Numbered from the stretch's first letter, positions 45,442-58,233 are shown. The stretch: DNA of 64,000 nt from Citrus sinensis (GCF_022201045.2 NC_068556.1:8410001-8474000), one strand, 5' to 3'. Numbers and translations: made by a program. The notes: generated by a model from the sequence alone, not told the origin.

Positions 45442-46755
45442 TGTTGAGTGTTAGAAAATGCATATTTATAAAGGAGAAAACCGTTATTTTACATTTCAAG
45501 TCTTACTAACAACCCTTACTTTTATGTTTTTAACATTCTTGTGATTTAATTACGTGTGTTTTATTTTAATTAAGTAATTTATGTATTTTAGGGGTATTAT
45601 AGTCATTTCATAATAAAGGAGAGATCAGACGGCAAAACAGACATCACTTTTGAACTCAGGACGGTCGAAAACCTTAGGAGGAGCATAAAAGGAAAAATGG
45701 CACTATTCACATGTATGGTACTATTCACGTATATGGTACTGTATACGTTACTGTTCACAGCACTGTTCACATAGACGGACGATGATGTGGCATTGACTGA
45801 TGAGGTGTCACGATCCTGTTGGACTAAAATTCTTATGTACTGTTGATGGTGACGTGACAGCATATCAGTGGACGAAAAATCTCGCGTACGGTGCATGCAT
45901 CACACAGGATTATTTTCAACCAAACCGCGTTACTGTTCATCCGGGTCAAACCATGTTACTGTTCATCCGCGTGGTCAAACCGTGGACTGTTGACTGATGA
46001 CGTGGCGCAATCCTGAGCGTCCAAACTGTTTTTAATCCGATGGCCATAATTTATTCCATGTATCTATAAAAAGGGGGCCTCCCCCCGCTAATTTGATATC
46101 TCTGAATCTATTTTTGGGATCCATTTTTTGTAATTCCTTCTCCATCTTGTATTTTCTTTGTATTTTAATAAATTCCCATTTTGCCCCTAGTTCAATTATA
46201 AGTGGCCAATTTTCTTTCAAGCTTGGGTTGAAGGTGAAGTCTCAACATGTGTCATGGGCTTAATTTGGTAAATTTATTTTCTCTTCCCCTCTAGTTTTTG
46301 TGGATGTTTTGACTTCTCGTCGACAAATAATAATATTCTTGTCTAGTACCGCCTTGGTTTCACCGACCCTCTAGTACAAGGTTATTATTATTTGGCACGA
46401 GAAGCCCTTAGCACCATATTGATTAAAGCGTGGTTCATGAGGTGTGGATTCCCCCCTCATGATTTAATTGGCATTAATACGGATTATTTAGCCCATGATG
46501 CATGTTGATATGGATCCAGATACCCAAGTACGTCATTTTAATAGATTTCGCTTCAATTTATTCTCGTCGTTGCAATTCTAATTTTAGAATCTTAATTCCA
46601 ATTTTAGGATAATTTAAATCATTTCCACCACCCATTTACAAAATTAATTCTACATATAATTAAAATCCACCTCCTCGTGGGATCGACACTCGTCACCATT
46701 GATCTATACTACAATAGATTCGTGCGCTTGCGAGTACATTAAAATTTGCACAACA
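45442..46755 (+). mobile_element. Athila-like element, shared middle LTR
   Basis: Starts TGTTGAGTGTTAGAAAATGC and ends TTGCACAACA, a perfect TGTTG/CAACA pair. It serves as the 3' LTR of the element starting at 34399 and is also followed by its own primer-binding site (46762-46775), leader and gag. It therefore doubles as the 5' LTR of a second, truncated copy. It lacks 12-13 bases present in the first LTR near 35590. Confidence 0.9.
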
Positions 46756-47790
46756 AGTTTTTGGCGCCGTTGCCGTGGAGGTAAGTAATTTTAATTCATA
46801 GAATTAATTTTTGTGAATAATTTCTTTTATTTGTTTTCTTGTATTTTTTTATTATAAAAAAAAGAAAAAAAGAGTGAATCTACATTTAAAGGTTAGTATT
46901 TCTTTTATTTTTCTCTTCTTTAAAATTCTGTAATTTAATTTTTAATTTATTTTTCTTTGTAATTTTTTTATCTTATTAATTTATTTTTAGTTAATTTATT
47001 TCACATATTTATTTTTGTGTATTTTTATAGAAAGGTTGTAATAGCGCAATAAGGTTAATATCGTAATTTCTCCATCTTCTTTATTTTTATTTGTTTTGTT
47101 CCCATCTTTATTTTTATTTTATTTATTTTGCATGCATGGTCGTAGGTCATTATTACCTAATCTTGAACCTATAGACCTTGAATTAGAAAAAACACTTCGC
47201 ACACACAGGCACGTTAAAAATAAAATGGATTTACAAGCACCACAGGAGAGGCCATTTAAGGATTATTTCAGTCCTTTAGCAAATTTGAGCACATCATGCA
47301 TAAGATACCCAAATGTAGCTGCTAGGAGTTTTGAATTAAAACCTAGTGTGCTAAATTGTCTCCCCACATTTTATGGCCTAGAAAATGAGGATCCATATAA
47401 TCATCTGAATGATTTTCATGCCATTTGTCAAACTTTTAAATATGAAAATTTTTCAGATGATGATGTAAAACTTAGACTATTCCCATTTTCTTTAAAAGAT
47501 AGAGCTCGTTCATGGCTTAATACATTGCCTGCTAATAGCATTGCATCATGGGAACAAATGGTAACAAAATTTTTGAATAAATATTTCCCAGTGTATAAAA
47601 CCAATGCTATTCGCAGGGAAATCTCAGAGTTTACCCAGAGAGAGGACGAGCAATTTTTCGAAACATGGGAGAGATTCAATGGGCTACTCTTGAAGTGTCC
47701 ACATCATGGGTACGAGAAATGACACCAATGCCAATACTTTTTAGAGGGATTACTACCAAATGTGCAAGAATGGCTAATGGCAACAAGTGG
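46756..47790 (+). pseudogene. gag: Second, truncated Athila-like internal region (leader and gag)
   Basis: Nearly identical to 35726-36761: the primer-binding site, leader, then gag from the ATG at 47132. The frame is open through the capsid region, in contrast to copy 1, but ends in a TGA at 47720-47722, where copy 1 has TGG. Homology to copy 1 stops abruptly after GGCAACAAGTGG at 47790, where a Ulp1-like sequence on the opposite strand begins. No pol or third LTR follows. Confidence 0.85.
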
Positions 47791-48690
47791 ATACACCTCA
47801 CCAACACCAATTTCTTTCAACAAGCATGAAGTGGCTTGTACATATGGTTCCATACGTGTCTTAATTTTCTTGTCCTTATATGTCGATATATCACAGTCAT
47901 ACACATAGATAATCTTGCGACGCAACTCGATAACTCCCAACGCCCAATGAAGTGACTCTATATTTACAGGAAGATATACTTGTATTTACAAACATTAAGC
48001 ATTACAAAAATATTTATATGAATCATTAACAATGTAAGAATCTTAATTATAAATTGATACCTTATCAACATCATGCCATGCGATGAGATAGTATAGTTTA
48101 AAATTTGCACCATTGATACATAATCATTCTTCTCCCACAAGATACGACAATCATTTAAGTGAGCAAGTTTTTTAGTAAAAGCATGCTGTAATTGAGTTAA
48201 GAATAGAAAATGAGTTTACATGAATTTTAACATAAGAAAACAATAAATTAATTATCAATTACCACAAATTTACTCTCCATGATAGCATGTCTCTCAATTT
48301 GGTTAGTTTTATCTTTAGTAACACCATATCTAATAATCATAAATCCTGCATCTATATGCTTTAATATATATGTATATATACTAAATTATTTGAATTGTAT
48401 TAGTGAACGAGCATTATTTTTTACATTGATATCAAGCCAATTCTCCATAGTGTACAACTGCTTAAAAGGGTCCTTTGACACTTCTTCACTTGGTATGTCC
48501 ACCAACTTATCATCAGTTGATTTCAACCACACTTCTAATGCTTTAATTTTTGATTTAGGTATAACTGCACTTGGATCATATGTGAAAGGTGCTGCAAGCA
48601 TACTTAAACCATCAGTGCAATCATGTTTTTGCTTTTTTAATGGATTCGTGTAAGGTGTTTTGCAGAACTTCATTCATGCTTGTGAACAAA
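47791..48690 (-). pseudogene. Truncated Ulp1-like cysteine protease gene of transposon origin
   Basis: On the minus strand, from about 48673, segments read KIKALEVWLKSTDDKLVD..., then ILKHIDAGFMIIRYGV and ERHAIMESKFV (about 48370-48260). Next is a middle exon at about 48060-48200, and last YLPVNIESLHWALGVIELRR...IYVYDCDI at 47855-47990. The HW and YVYD motifs are the His and Asp positions of C48 (Ulp1/SENP-like) proteases often carried by plant MULE and CACTA elements. The fragment is cut at 47791 by the retrotransposon before the Gln and catalytic Cys. Apparent introns separate the segments; a first exon beyond 48690 is not clear. Confidence 0.65.
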
Positions 48691-50363
48691 GACCTTCACG
48701 AGATCTTCGCTAAGAACTTTTACGTTTTTGGAGGGAGAGTCCTCCATAGTATCAATGGTCTCAACACGATTCTCATTAAATGTTGACTATTTTAAAAAAT
48801 AAAATTAGTGTCACTCATGAAAGCAATACAAAGTGTTTAATTTCTTTTTAAATGAACAAAATACAGCCAAAATAAAAACTCACTTGCAAACGAGGGGCAC
48901 ATGTGATGAACTTCTAGTAGCGATGGTGACCAGTATTTGTAGGGTAATTTGCTAAGACGACAGTCAAGGATTTTACAAGAGGTGGCTGTATATAAGTAAA
49001 AATAATTTTAGGGTTTTGCATGATGCCATTGTGTGTGGGTATATAATTTTTAAGATTTAATTTTAGTCTTTTTAATGTGATCAAGAGTCAAATAAAAATA
49101 AAAATTGGTCAAGGGATCAAGACCCATAACCAAAGTCAAATGGGGTCCTTGACTTGATCTTGACTTGATAATTTGGCTTTCGTCTCTCTCTAAGTCTCAC
49201 ACTTCCACAGCCTACTACTTCATTTCGTCATTGAAATAGGAGATAAGCAACCATTGCCGTACGTCATTTACTGTCCATCAGCTGTACTAAAGTCAGTTTC
49301 TCTATCTTTTCTCCATAGTTTATTTCTTTCCCTTTTTTCTTTGCCACTATTTTTGGCTTGATTTTATGATATAGGATTTTTAAATTGAGATTTTTTGAAT
49401 TTGGGCTTCTGATTTTGTCATGAGATTTACAATTTCTAAGATTTGTGTTAAGGTTTCACCTTAACTGATTACTGCTCTCTGTAGAAGATGAAGAACAACT
49501 TGTAACTTTACTCATTTGCTTCATTTGTGAAGATTGAAGGGTAAGAAGCACCTTTGTGTTGCTATAATATGATTTACAATTTCTTAATTTTGGATGTAAA
49601 ATCTTATTTGTCTATGTGACGTGATAATTGGGTTAATATCCTGTACATTTAGAAATCAAATGATGTTATTTGATTGTGTTTGATGTGTTTGTGAGTTTGT
49701 TTCTTAGCAATTACATCTATTACTTATGAATGCTTGTGTACTGTTAATCTTAACTTTTCAAAGCCTTTTTTATCTATAGAAACTAAAGAGCTGATTTGCT
49801 ATCATTTTTTTCGTAGGTCATGTGTCCATTTGATTTTAATACCCACATAGAAGCTTAGCTCCAAAATTATATTTAAATTATTTACCTCTCACTCAAAATC
49901 GTGGTTCAGTTATATGATGCCCTAAGTATCATTTTCAGTGGACTAAATTTTATTTGTATATATCTTAAGCTTTGTCCATTCCAGAAGTCTAATAATTACT
50001 TAATTTTTAATACAAGTAGTAAAGCAAAATTCTTTTTTAAGATCATAAATTGAACCTATGTCAAGTATTTTATCTTGCAAATTCCATTTTATATAATAGG
50101 CCATATCATGAAAATATCAAAAGAGAAATCATACAACTCATTTAATTAAATGTATTTGGTCCTGTAAATACCTGAGCTAACATGCGCAGTTGAGCTCCTG
50201 CATTATTAACTTTATACATTCTTGTTTTAATATGGATATATTACTTTCAGACAAATTTTTTTTTGGCCTTTTAATTCTTAAAACCCACATCATCTTATTA
50301 AGTTAGTTAGATTATTTTATTTATGCATGTGTTAGATTATTTATTTTTGTTTCTTTTTCGCAG
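48691..50363. other. Spacer and probable 5' region of the hAT relic
   Basis: AT-rich. 49190-49560 has pyrimidine-rich, UTR-like sequence (CGTCTCTCTCTAAGTCTCAC), and a TTTTTCGCAG acceptor at 50354-50363 precedes the first recognisable transposase codons. No clear transposon left terminus found. Confidence 0.4.
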
Positions 50364-52700
50364 ATGGATTTAGAATATGATAGTGTAGGGGAGTAATACC
50401 AAAGTGTAGTTAAATTAGGAGAAAAATATCAAGAACTAAAGTGTCAGATACATGGGCCCATTTTACTAGATGTGAAAGAGAACCAAGAGCTTCATGTAAT
50501 TATTGTGGTAAAACTTATGCTTGTCATCTTGTAAGAAATGGGACCATTAAAATGAACATTTTAAGGTTTGTGAAAATTACTTGAGTACTAAAGTAGATGA
50601 ATTGGAGCAAAGTAGTAGATCTCTTCGCATAGTGCTTTTAATACCGTGGTTGTTTCTTTTGATAAAGAAGATGTAGAAAATCTTGTGCTAAAATGGTTGT
50701 GCTTGATGAGTTGCCATTTAGTTTTGTTAAGGGTAAAGGATTTCGTTATTTTTGTCATGTTGCTTGTACCCAGTTTGAGCCCCTTCTTAGTGGACACTTG
50801 TTTGAGATACCTATCAGTTGTATTTACATGAGAAGATATCATTGAAAAATATCTTCATTGCTAGTAAAATGAGAGTGTGTCTTACCATTAACACAAGGAG
50901 TTCTTTATAGAATATCAATTACATGATTGTGATAGCTTGTTTTTGTTGATTATGATTGGTAGTTGCAAAGGAAAATTTTAAGTTTAAGTCAAATAACAAG
51001 TCATAGAGGGGTCTTAATTGAGAAAGATATTGAGACTATTTTGCATGTTTAGAGTATAGATAGAGTACTTATAATTGCTGTAGATAATGTTGCTGGTCAA
51101 ATGATTTGGCTGTTAAGTATATGAAGAGAAAGTTAAAAGAGTTGGCAGGTAGATGGAACATTGTTGGGTGGTAAGTTTCTATGTTAGAGTGTTGTGCACA
51201 TATTATAATCTTGATTGTTGGTGAAGGATTAACAGAATTGAAAGGTTCAGTTGCTAGCATTCCTAACGCAGTGAGATTTATAAGATCATCTCTGGTGATG
51301 GAGGATAGATATAAAAAGTGTGTTGAAAAATAGATTTAAAAAGTATATTGAATAGGAGAAGATTAGAAGTAGAGGGTATGTAGTGTTAGATGTTGTTACT
51401 CGATGGAACTCTACCTATTTGATGTTGGATAATGTATTTAAGTTTCAAAAGGTATTTGAACAATTGGAAGAAGTAGATGAACATTATCGTAACTATTTTA
51501 GAGAGGATATTAATGAAAGTGAGAACATAGTGCCACTAAATATGAAGATTGAGATAATGCAATTGTATTTATTTGATCTTTAGAGATTCTTAAAAACACC
51601 ACTTTGAAGTTTAATGCCTCTTTAATTGTAACTTCCAATCTATATTTTTATCAAGTTAGTGAAACTTGTTTGTTATTTTATTGTTGTTGTTTTTAAAATT
51701 TTATAATTGTTTTGTTCCAAAAGGTCGATTCTTCTTATTATTAGCAAAATGCTTATTATTATTAATGTAATTTCTATTATTTTGTTTATATTCTTTTAGG
51801 TGAGTACTATTCAATCTCCATTGACAGCAAAGTGTTAGGATGTAGATACTATGTTGAGTAAAATGACAAAAAAATGAAGACAAAGTTGGATAAAGATTGA
51901 GGTTCGATGCATAACATGAACAAATTGTTGATTATTGCAGTTGTCTTTGATCCTCGATATAAGTTAGAGTATGTCTCATTTTATTTTGAATCTTTGTATA
52001 ATACCAACAAGATTGAAGCAATGGTAGTGAGCATCAAAGATCAATTGGTAGGAGCTTATAACTTTTACCATGCTTTGTAGTCCAAGACTTCTTTTGATGT
52101 TTTTTCATGTGATGTGGATGTGAATGTGTGGGAAAATGAGTTATAAGGAAATACCTATGATACGGAAGAAGTTTCTAAAGGGGAAAAAAAAAAAAAAGAG
52201 AGAAAGAAAGAGAATGTGGGAAAAGAGAGATGGAAGTGTATTTAGTTCTCTTGAGTGAGGATGCATGCAACGATAGATTTGATTATGAGTTGATGGAAGA
52301 ACAATTGTACCAAACACCCAATTTTGTCACTTATTGCCAAGGAGGTGCTTGCGATTCTTGTTTCAACAATAGCTTTAGAGTCCACTTGTAGCACCAGTGG
52401 ACATATTCTTGGTCCATTTTTAGCACCAATGAAGAGGTTTATGATAAAATTGATGATCCATGCATTCAAGATTTAGAACTTTATCAAACAGTTCAATCTC
52501 ATAAGTGTTTTAATTAAAAAGTTATAATTTATGCTTATTTATTTTTTATTTGTTCAATTAATTCATATTTTAATTCTTCTTATGTAGAACTTTGAAAATT
52601 TGTACTTACGTTATTGGATGCATCAAATGTGGAGATTGGAAGCTTTTAAAAACATAAAAGATTGGAAGCTTTGTTAGGATTAAGTGAGATTATTAATTTA
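50364..52700 (+). pseudogene. hAT (Ac-type) transposase relic
   Basis: Frames switch repeatedly, but the hAT order is clear. A BED zinc finger lies at 50430-50560 (TWAHFTRC, then CNYCGKTYACH). The N-terminal catalytic region follows at 50690-50800 (LDELPFSFVKGKGFRYFCHVACTQF). At 51000-51110 a SHRGVLIEK...VDNVA-like stretch carries part of the catalytic core. At 51383-51480 LDVVTRWNSTYLMLDNVFKFQKVF is strongly diagnostic. At 51900-52000 NKLLIIAVVFDPRYKLEYV follows, and a poor remnant of the C-terminal dimerisation domain is near 52250-52470. Numerous stops make it inactive. Confidence 0.85.
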
Positions 52701-53177
52701 TTTCATTTTGTGTATTTTGTTTAGGGAGGATTGCGTCCAAGAATTTAGTTGATGATTTCTATTTTATTTTTTGGTAATTATTTAAAATATTTGATTTGAT
52801 ATATTTGAATTAATTGTGAGAATCAGGTAAGAGAGAAATGAATTATTGATTTTAATTCTAACCAAATTGAATTGAACTGAACCAATTCAAATTAGTTTGA
52901 TTTGATTCAATTCATTACCCAAAAATAAAAAAAAGGTCTAAAAAATTTTCAACTTAATAAAATTGATTCAATTTGGTTCAATTCGATTTTATATAAAACC
53001 GAATCGAACCGAAATTTACCCACTCCTACGAGAGCATATAAAAATCAAAATATTGTAATAAATATCCTTAAAGTTTAAACTAATAGTAAAGTTGCTTGAG
53101 AAAAGTTTGGCTTGCTATAATTGAGGTGAGTTTGTTGGGTGGATATTATTTTTATAAACAAATAAAAAATTAATGTC
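52701..53177. other. 3' flank of the hAT relic with possible hAT terminus
   Basis: TTTACCCACTCCTAC at about 53018-53032 reads, reversed, GTAGGAGTGGGTAAA, resembling hAT termini of the YAGRGGTGG kind. It is preceded by repeated AACCGAA/TTCGGTT-like phrases. The matching left end was not found. Confidence 0.4.
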
Positions 53178-53181
53178 TTAA

Positions 53182-53534
53182 GGCATGTTTGGTTGCTGTA
53201 TTATAACTCCTCATTGCATTAGCTTTATACAAGCCCATGTTTGGTAAGTTAAAAGCTACAGAAACACTGCATAATGGGCCAATCTAATGCGGCAGTTTGC
53301 CGCATTAGCTAAACCCGACTAGCTAATGCGGCAAACTGCTGCTTGCTCTTTCCTTTTTTTTTTTTTCCTTTTCATTTCCAACTTTTCAGCTTTTGCTAAC
53401 TTTTGCTTTTACTTTAATTTTATAATAATAATAATAAATATTATTTTTAATTTAATATTATATTATTTAATATTTGTTTCCTTTTCGTTTCCAACTTTTC
53501 AGTTTTTGCTAACTTTTGCTTTTACTTTTATTTT

Positions 53535-53569
<35 letters not shown>

Positions 53570-53960
53570 AAAATATTATTTTTTAATTTAATGTTATATT
53601 ATTTAATATTTTTATTTTTTACATTATAATTATTAATAAAAATAAATGATTATTGTTCAATAATATTATATTATATATATTTTTAATTTTTTTAATTTTA
53701 ATTTATTAATAAATTTACAATTTATTATGACTAATAATAAATATTTAAATATGAATAATATTAATTTAAAATTAATAATAATATGAAATATTAATACAAT
53801 TTAAATATATTAATATAATATAATATTTAATTTAAATTAATCAAAAAAATTATTACAGTACAGTGTTGTACCAAATATTATACATTATTATTATAATACA
53901 ATATAATATAATACACCAACATTAAAATAATACAATATAATACGTGTACCAAACGCACCC
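53182..53960. mobile_element. Harbinger-like MITE, ~779 bp, TTAA flanks
   Basis: The left end GGCATGTTTGGTTGCTGTAT and the right end, reversed, GGGTGCGTTTGGTACACGTA, share the (G)CRTTTGGT core typical of PIF/Harbinger Tourist-like MITEs. Both sides are flanked by TTAA (53178-53181 and 53961-53964), consistent with a TTA/TTAA target. Near the left end lies a perfect 19-base inverted repeat (53292-53310 and 53321-53339, GCAGTTTGCCGCATTAGCT). The interior contains a tandemly doubled ~120-base segment at 53365-53600 with TTTCCAACTTTTCAG in each unit and AAT microsatellites. Confidence 0.7.
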
Positions 53961-54089
53961 TTAATGGATAGCGTGCATACATTATTGATTACACAAAAAT
54001 CACAGTACTTTACAAAATAATAACAGCTGTGCTTATTTAATTCCATCTACTAACAGCTGTGCTTATTTAATTCCGTCTACAATAACAAA

Positions 54090-57027
54090 TCAAACAGCTG
54101 CAGGCCTCCCGTCCTTTCTTGGGTCGCTCACTGCCGTAAGAATTCCATGCAACGCTTGTGCATTGTCAATACCTTTTCCGATTTTTCGGATTCTGTTGAT
54201 GGGATTTTGAAGAGTTTGAACAACAAACTGGACTATAGCTCCCCCTGCCTTAGCCTTCAATTGGTGACCCCTCTTTTCCAAGAAAAGTTTGCTTTCCTCA
54301 GAAATCTCAATGTGATCACCATCAATCACCGTCCAATTTTCGTAACTAACAACATTTGGTATCAGCTGCACAAAATCAGAGTAAAATCATCACATGATGT
54401 CTTTGAAATTTTTGGATGCTACATGTATATGTAACCATTGGAACCAATTATTTATGAGCTTTCAAATCGTCTCTCATCTGAGCTCTCCTGAACTTTAAAA
54501 AATTTCATATCACGTGTATTCTAGTAATAATGTATTACCACTAATAACCCACGTGATTTTTGCTTACGAAAAGTTCAGATATGAGAGAATTCCAACTCTG
54601 TTTACGAACCTTGTGGTAGACTCTTGGATTCTGGACTGCAGCTAAAGGTTCCATCCCCAAGATAAAATGGTTGATAAAAACTTGGGTTACTGCTGGAATG
54701 ATGTTCATTCCACCACTACCACCAATAACCCCAGCTAGTTGATTATCCTGCAATGCAAGTAAACAAGAATGAGACTATGAGTATTGATCTGAGTAAGAAC
54801 TATGATTCTATGAACATGAATGAATGCATATGTACCTTAGTAATAATAAGTGGAGTCATGGAAGACAAAGGTCTCTTATTTGGTTCAATAAAATTTGCTG
54901 GAGCAGGTGGTAGCTTGTCAGGAGATATCTCCGTGGGTATTGAGAAGTCGTCCATCTCATTGTTGAGGACAATACCAGTAGAAGGCGAGAGAATTCCAGC
55001 TCCAAAAGCATAGTTCACCGTTGTTGTCATAGACACTGCATTTCGCTCTGCATCTACAATGCAGAAATGACTTGTTCCATGATCTCTCAACTGACTCCAC
55101 CTGGCCGTGAATGACTCAAAAGAGATTCAAAGAATCATGATGACCGCATGGCTATATGCCAGTTACATATTTAAGTAAACTGCATGATGCTTCATTGAAT
55201 TTTTGCAGTTACATACTATACCTGTACATGTAGTAGTCTGGTGGAAAAGTAGTGTTGTCAAATATTTTAAGCTGAATTTGCTCCGCGTAAGATGGAGAAA
55301 GCATTTCAGACAAAGTGTTGGTATTGTTTACAAACTTGGGGTCACCTAAGGTCATTCGAACAGCAAACATGTGTTTAAGTGCTTCAATTAATCGATGTAG
55401 ACCTAGATTTCCTTTTGCAGAATCTGAACTTCCATAACTATCGAAGATGTTTAGAATCTGCTTCATATCATCAACGTTTAGAACGTAAATCACTTAACAT
55501 GCTTCCTCCGTAATGAAATTTATAAACAGAATTGAGCAAAATTTGTTACCCACCATTGACATCCCAACAGTTCCACTTGACGGAGGTGGCATTCCAGATA
55601 TAGTGTAGCCCATTGCATTTGCAGACATTGCATCCATTACATCAACTTTGTAACTCCTTAAATCCTCAATTGTCAAAATCCCACCAGCCTCTCTAACATC
55701 TTTCACTAACTTCTCACCGACAGTTCCATTGTACAAGGCTTCTGGCCCTTGTTCTGCCAATGCCTCCAGGCTCTGAGCTAGCTCAACATTATAACACTTA
55801 TCACCTGATTTTAACAACTTCCCATTTGGTGCAAACACTTGTCGTAAGCCGCGATCATTTAAGATCACCTCTGCCTTGTTCGCTATGTGTTGTCCGAGAT
55901 AAGGAGCAACCACAAAACCTTCTTTGGCGAGCTTTATTGCAGGTTGGAACAGAGCCCTCCAAGCCAAACGCCCATGTTTCAACCAGGCTTCATGAAGACC
56001 GGCTATCTCACCGGGAACTCCAATTGATAGAGCTCCTGTATACTTGGCTTCAGTGTCGTTTTCATACATATCCTGTTTGATGACAGTTGCATTACATTTC
56101 CGGGTTCATAGCTCCAACTCGAACAAGGGTATTGTTTGATGAAAGAGTAACTTAATTACCTGTGAAGCAGCTTGAGGGGCAGTTTCTCTCATGTCAAAAG
56201 CGAGAGTCTGTGAGGTTGCTGAAGATCTCAACACCATAAATGCACCGCCGCCTATTCCACTAGCCATAGGATTAACAACGCCAAGGCACAATGCAGTTGC
56301 CACTGCAGCATCAACAGCATGGCCACCAAGTCTAAGCGTTGATGCTCCAATTTCAGAGCAATGACCATCATCAGCTGCAACAACACCATGCTCTGATTCC
56401 ACAACATCCCCATAATTGACTTTGAGTTTGAGCTTTCCATTAAAAAAAATTAAGCACTTGTCTTTGAATACGAGGCCTAGAACTGAATTGCAAACAAAAC
56501 AAGATGACCATCTCTTACTTAGTTGAATAAAATCACCATAATAAATCAGGAGAAAAGAAACAAATCAAACTAAAATCAGGATTTATATATATAGCTATAA
56601 ACCCACATTAAAAATAACAATAAAAGAAACTAAATCACAATCATTGAATGTCTTTTTCAGGATTTCAACCAGGTCATAAGTGAAGCGGCTAATAGTAACC
56701 AAGGTCCAAAAGCAAAAACCACTTAAAAAAAGAAAAAGATAAATGGTAAATTTAATTCCAAAAAGTCAGCAAATTAATAGATGGTCCTTCAACTTCACGG
56801 AGGGTGGATATGGAATTTGCCTACAAAGTCATCCTCACAGAATATTGAACTTTAAAAAAAAAGAAAGAAGAAAGAAATGAGAGAAAAGGATAATTGATAA
56901 ACAAACTTGATGAAATGGCAAAGAACACAAGAAGCAGGCGCAGAGCTCTGTGCTTGGGAGCTGACGACACATGAATATTGATATGATTACTGCTCAAAAG
57001 TGGAGCCTCTGCGCTTTGTTGCCTCAT
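54090..57027 (-). CDS. GGT3: Gamma-glutamyltransferase / glutathione hydrolase, copy 2
   Basis: Paralogue of the gene at 23637-26300, same strand. Exons: 56907-57027, 56160-56482, 55554-56072, 55222-55457, 54836-55100, 54610-54747, 54090-54365. All GT-AG, all in phase, 625 residues. The last five exons have exactly the same lengths as in copy 1; only exons 1 and 2 differ. The N-terminus is a cytoplasmic tail followed by a hydrophobic anchor (LRLLLVFFAIS). Nucleophile Thr409 in DHGTSHF, the Arg of MRETAP, NNEMDDF (Glu448, Asp451), PLSSMTP and GGSGG are all present. It differs from copy 1 mainly in exon 2 just after the anchor, where copy 1 has an extra block. No sign of decay, so both copies are probably active. 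Confidence 0.93.
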
Positions 57028-58233
57028 AATACTTCTGTAGAAACTGAAGTAGGAATGCCGAAAGAGAAATTCTTCTTGTTTTTTTTTTTTTTTTGGGAAT
57101 AGAGAAAGAGAAAGAGAAGAGTTTGGTTTAGTAGGGTGGGCTGCTGGACTGTTCCCTATATTTTGGCATTATGTCAGCGATGGAATCTCTTCTCTCAAAT
57201 GTCTGCGATAGGATTCCCTTACCGCCTACCCAATCAAATTTCGCCGCGTCACCAAAGCGCAGCAAATTAGCCTGACCAAAATTAGAATCCGTTTCCGTGG
57301 GAGAACCAAACGGAGAGATGGTCAAATCTGTAAAATTAAATAAAATAAAAAAGATCTCGCAGGCCACACGCAAGAACAAATGATCGTCGGCGATTACGTC
57401 ATTTTCGTAAAATTTAAAGAGAGGCAGGTTTGGCTGCTGCAGCACACGTGGAAGAAAGCAATTAACTGGATGATGTAAAATTCTCGATTTCTATCACGCT
57501 TTAACCCGGGTTGATTTGAAAATTTATGATTTGTGCCCTTCGAGAAAAACGAACGTGACGCACGGTAGGTCCCAAAATAGAACCATCTGTGAATCCTAAA
57601 CCCATTAAAATTCCATACTTAAAATATAAATCCACAAGTGAGACCGACGAAGATTAAAAGCTTCTCGCAATTCTCATGTTGCTAAAAATGGTGCTCCCAT
57701 CCACAGTCAGAACCCACCACCGACCATTTACTGCGCAGTGAAGTCATGGACTAACCAATTTACCATTCAAATCAGAAATTTACGCAGATAGTGATGTCTT
57801 ATGAATCATTGCATCAATTTGCTCAAAATAGGTTACTTCAACGTGCGGTCATGGAGTAACCAATTTGCAATTTAAATGAGAGATTTACGCTCAAATTGAT
57901 ATATAAACAAACATTACAATGTCTTTCATAATCTTTTTCAGTACGTACAAAGGCCAAAAATCAAAAGAGGAGGGGGAGAAAAAAAAAAGTGAGAAAATGA
58001 TATATTGCACAAAGAAAACCAACCAATAATCTATGGACACCGCAAAGTGCACACTGTTATTTACATTACAAAAATATGGCTGCCACTTCGTCTCCTCTCT
58101 CTATACTATCCAATCTGTACACACACCATTTAAGTCGCCTATTCTCTCAACAAATCAAAAATATGAAAAAAGATGAACAAAACACATCTTAACACACTCA
58201 ACCGTGGCTAGAACCCTATTCAGGGAATGCTTT
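57028..58233. other. Intergenic: GGT copy 2 promoter and 3' region of the next gene
   Basis: Upstream of GGT copy 2 there is a T run of about twenty (57078-57097 region) and GAGAAAGAGAAAGAG near 57104. The rest is unremarkable. GTTACTTCAACGTGCGGTCATGGAGTAACCAATTTG-like phrases around 57735-57870 form a loose ~100-bp direct repeat. No gene seen. Confidence 0.5.

Noticed and set aside
54090-57027. GGT copy 2 as a pseudogene
   Set aside because: All splice sites, phases and catalytic residues are intact.
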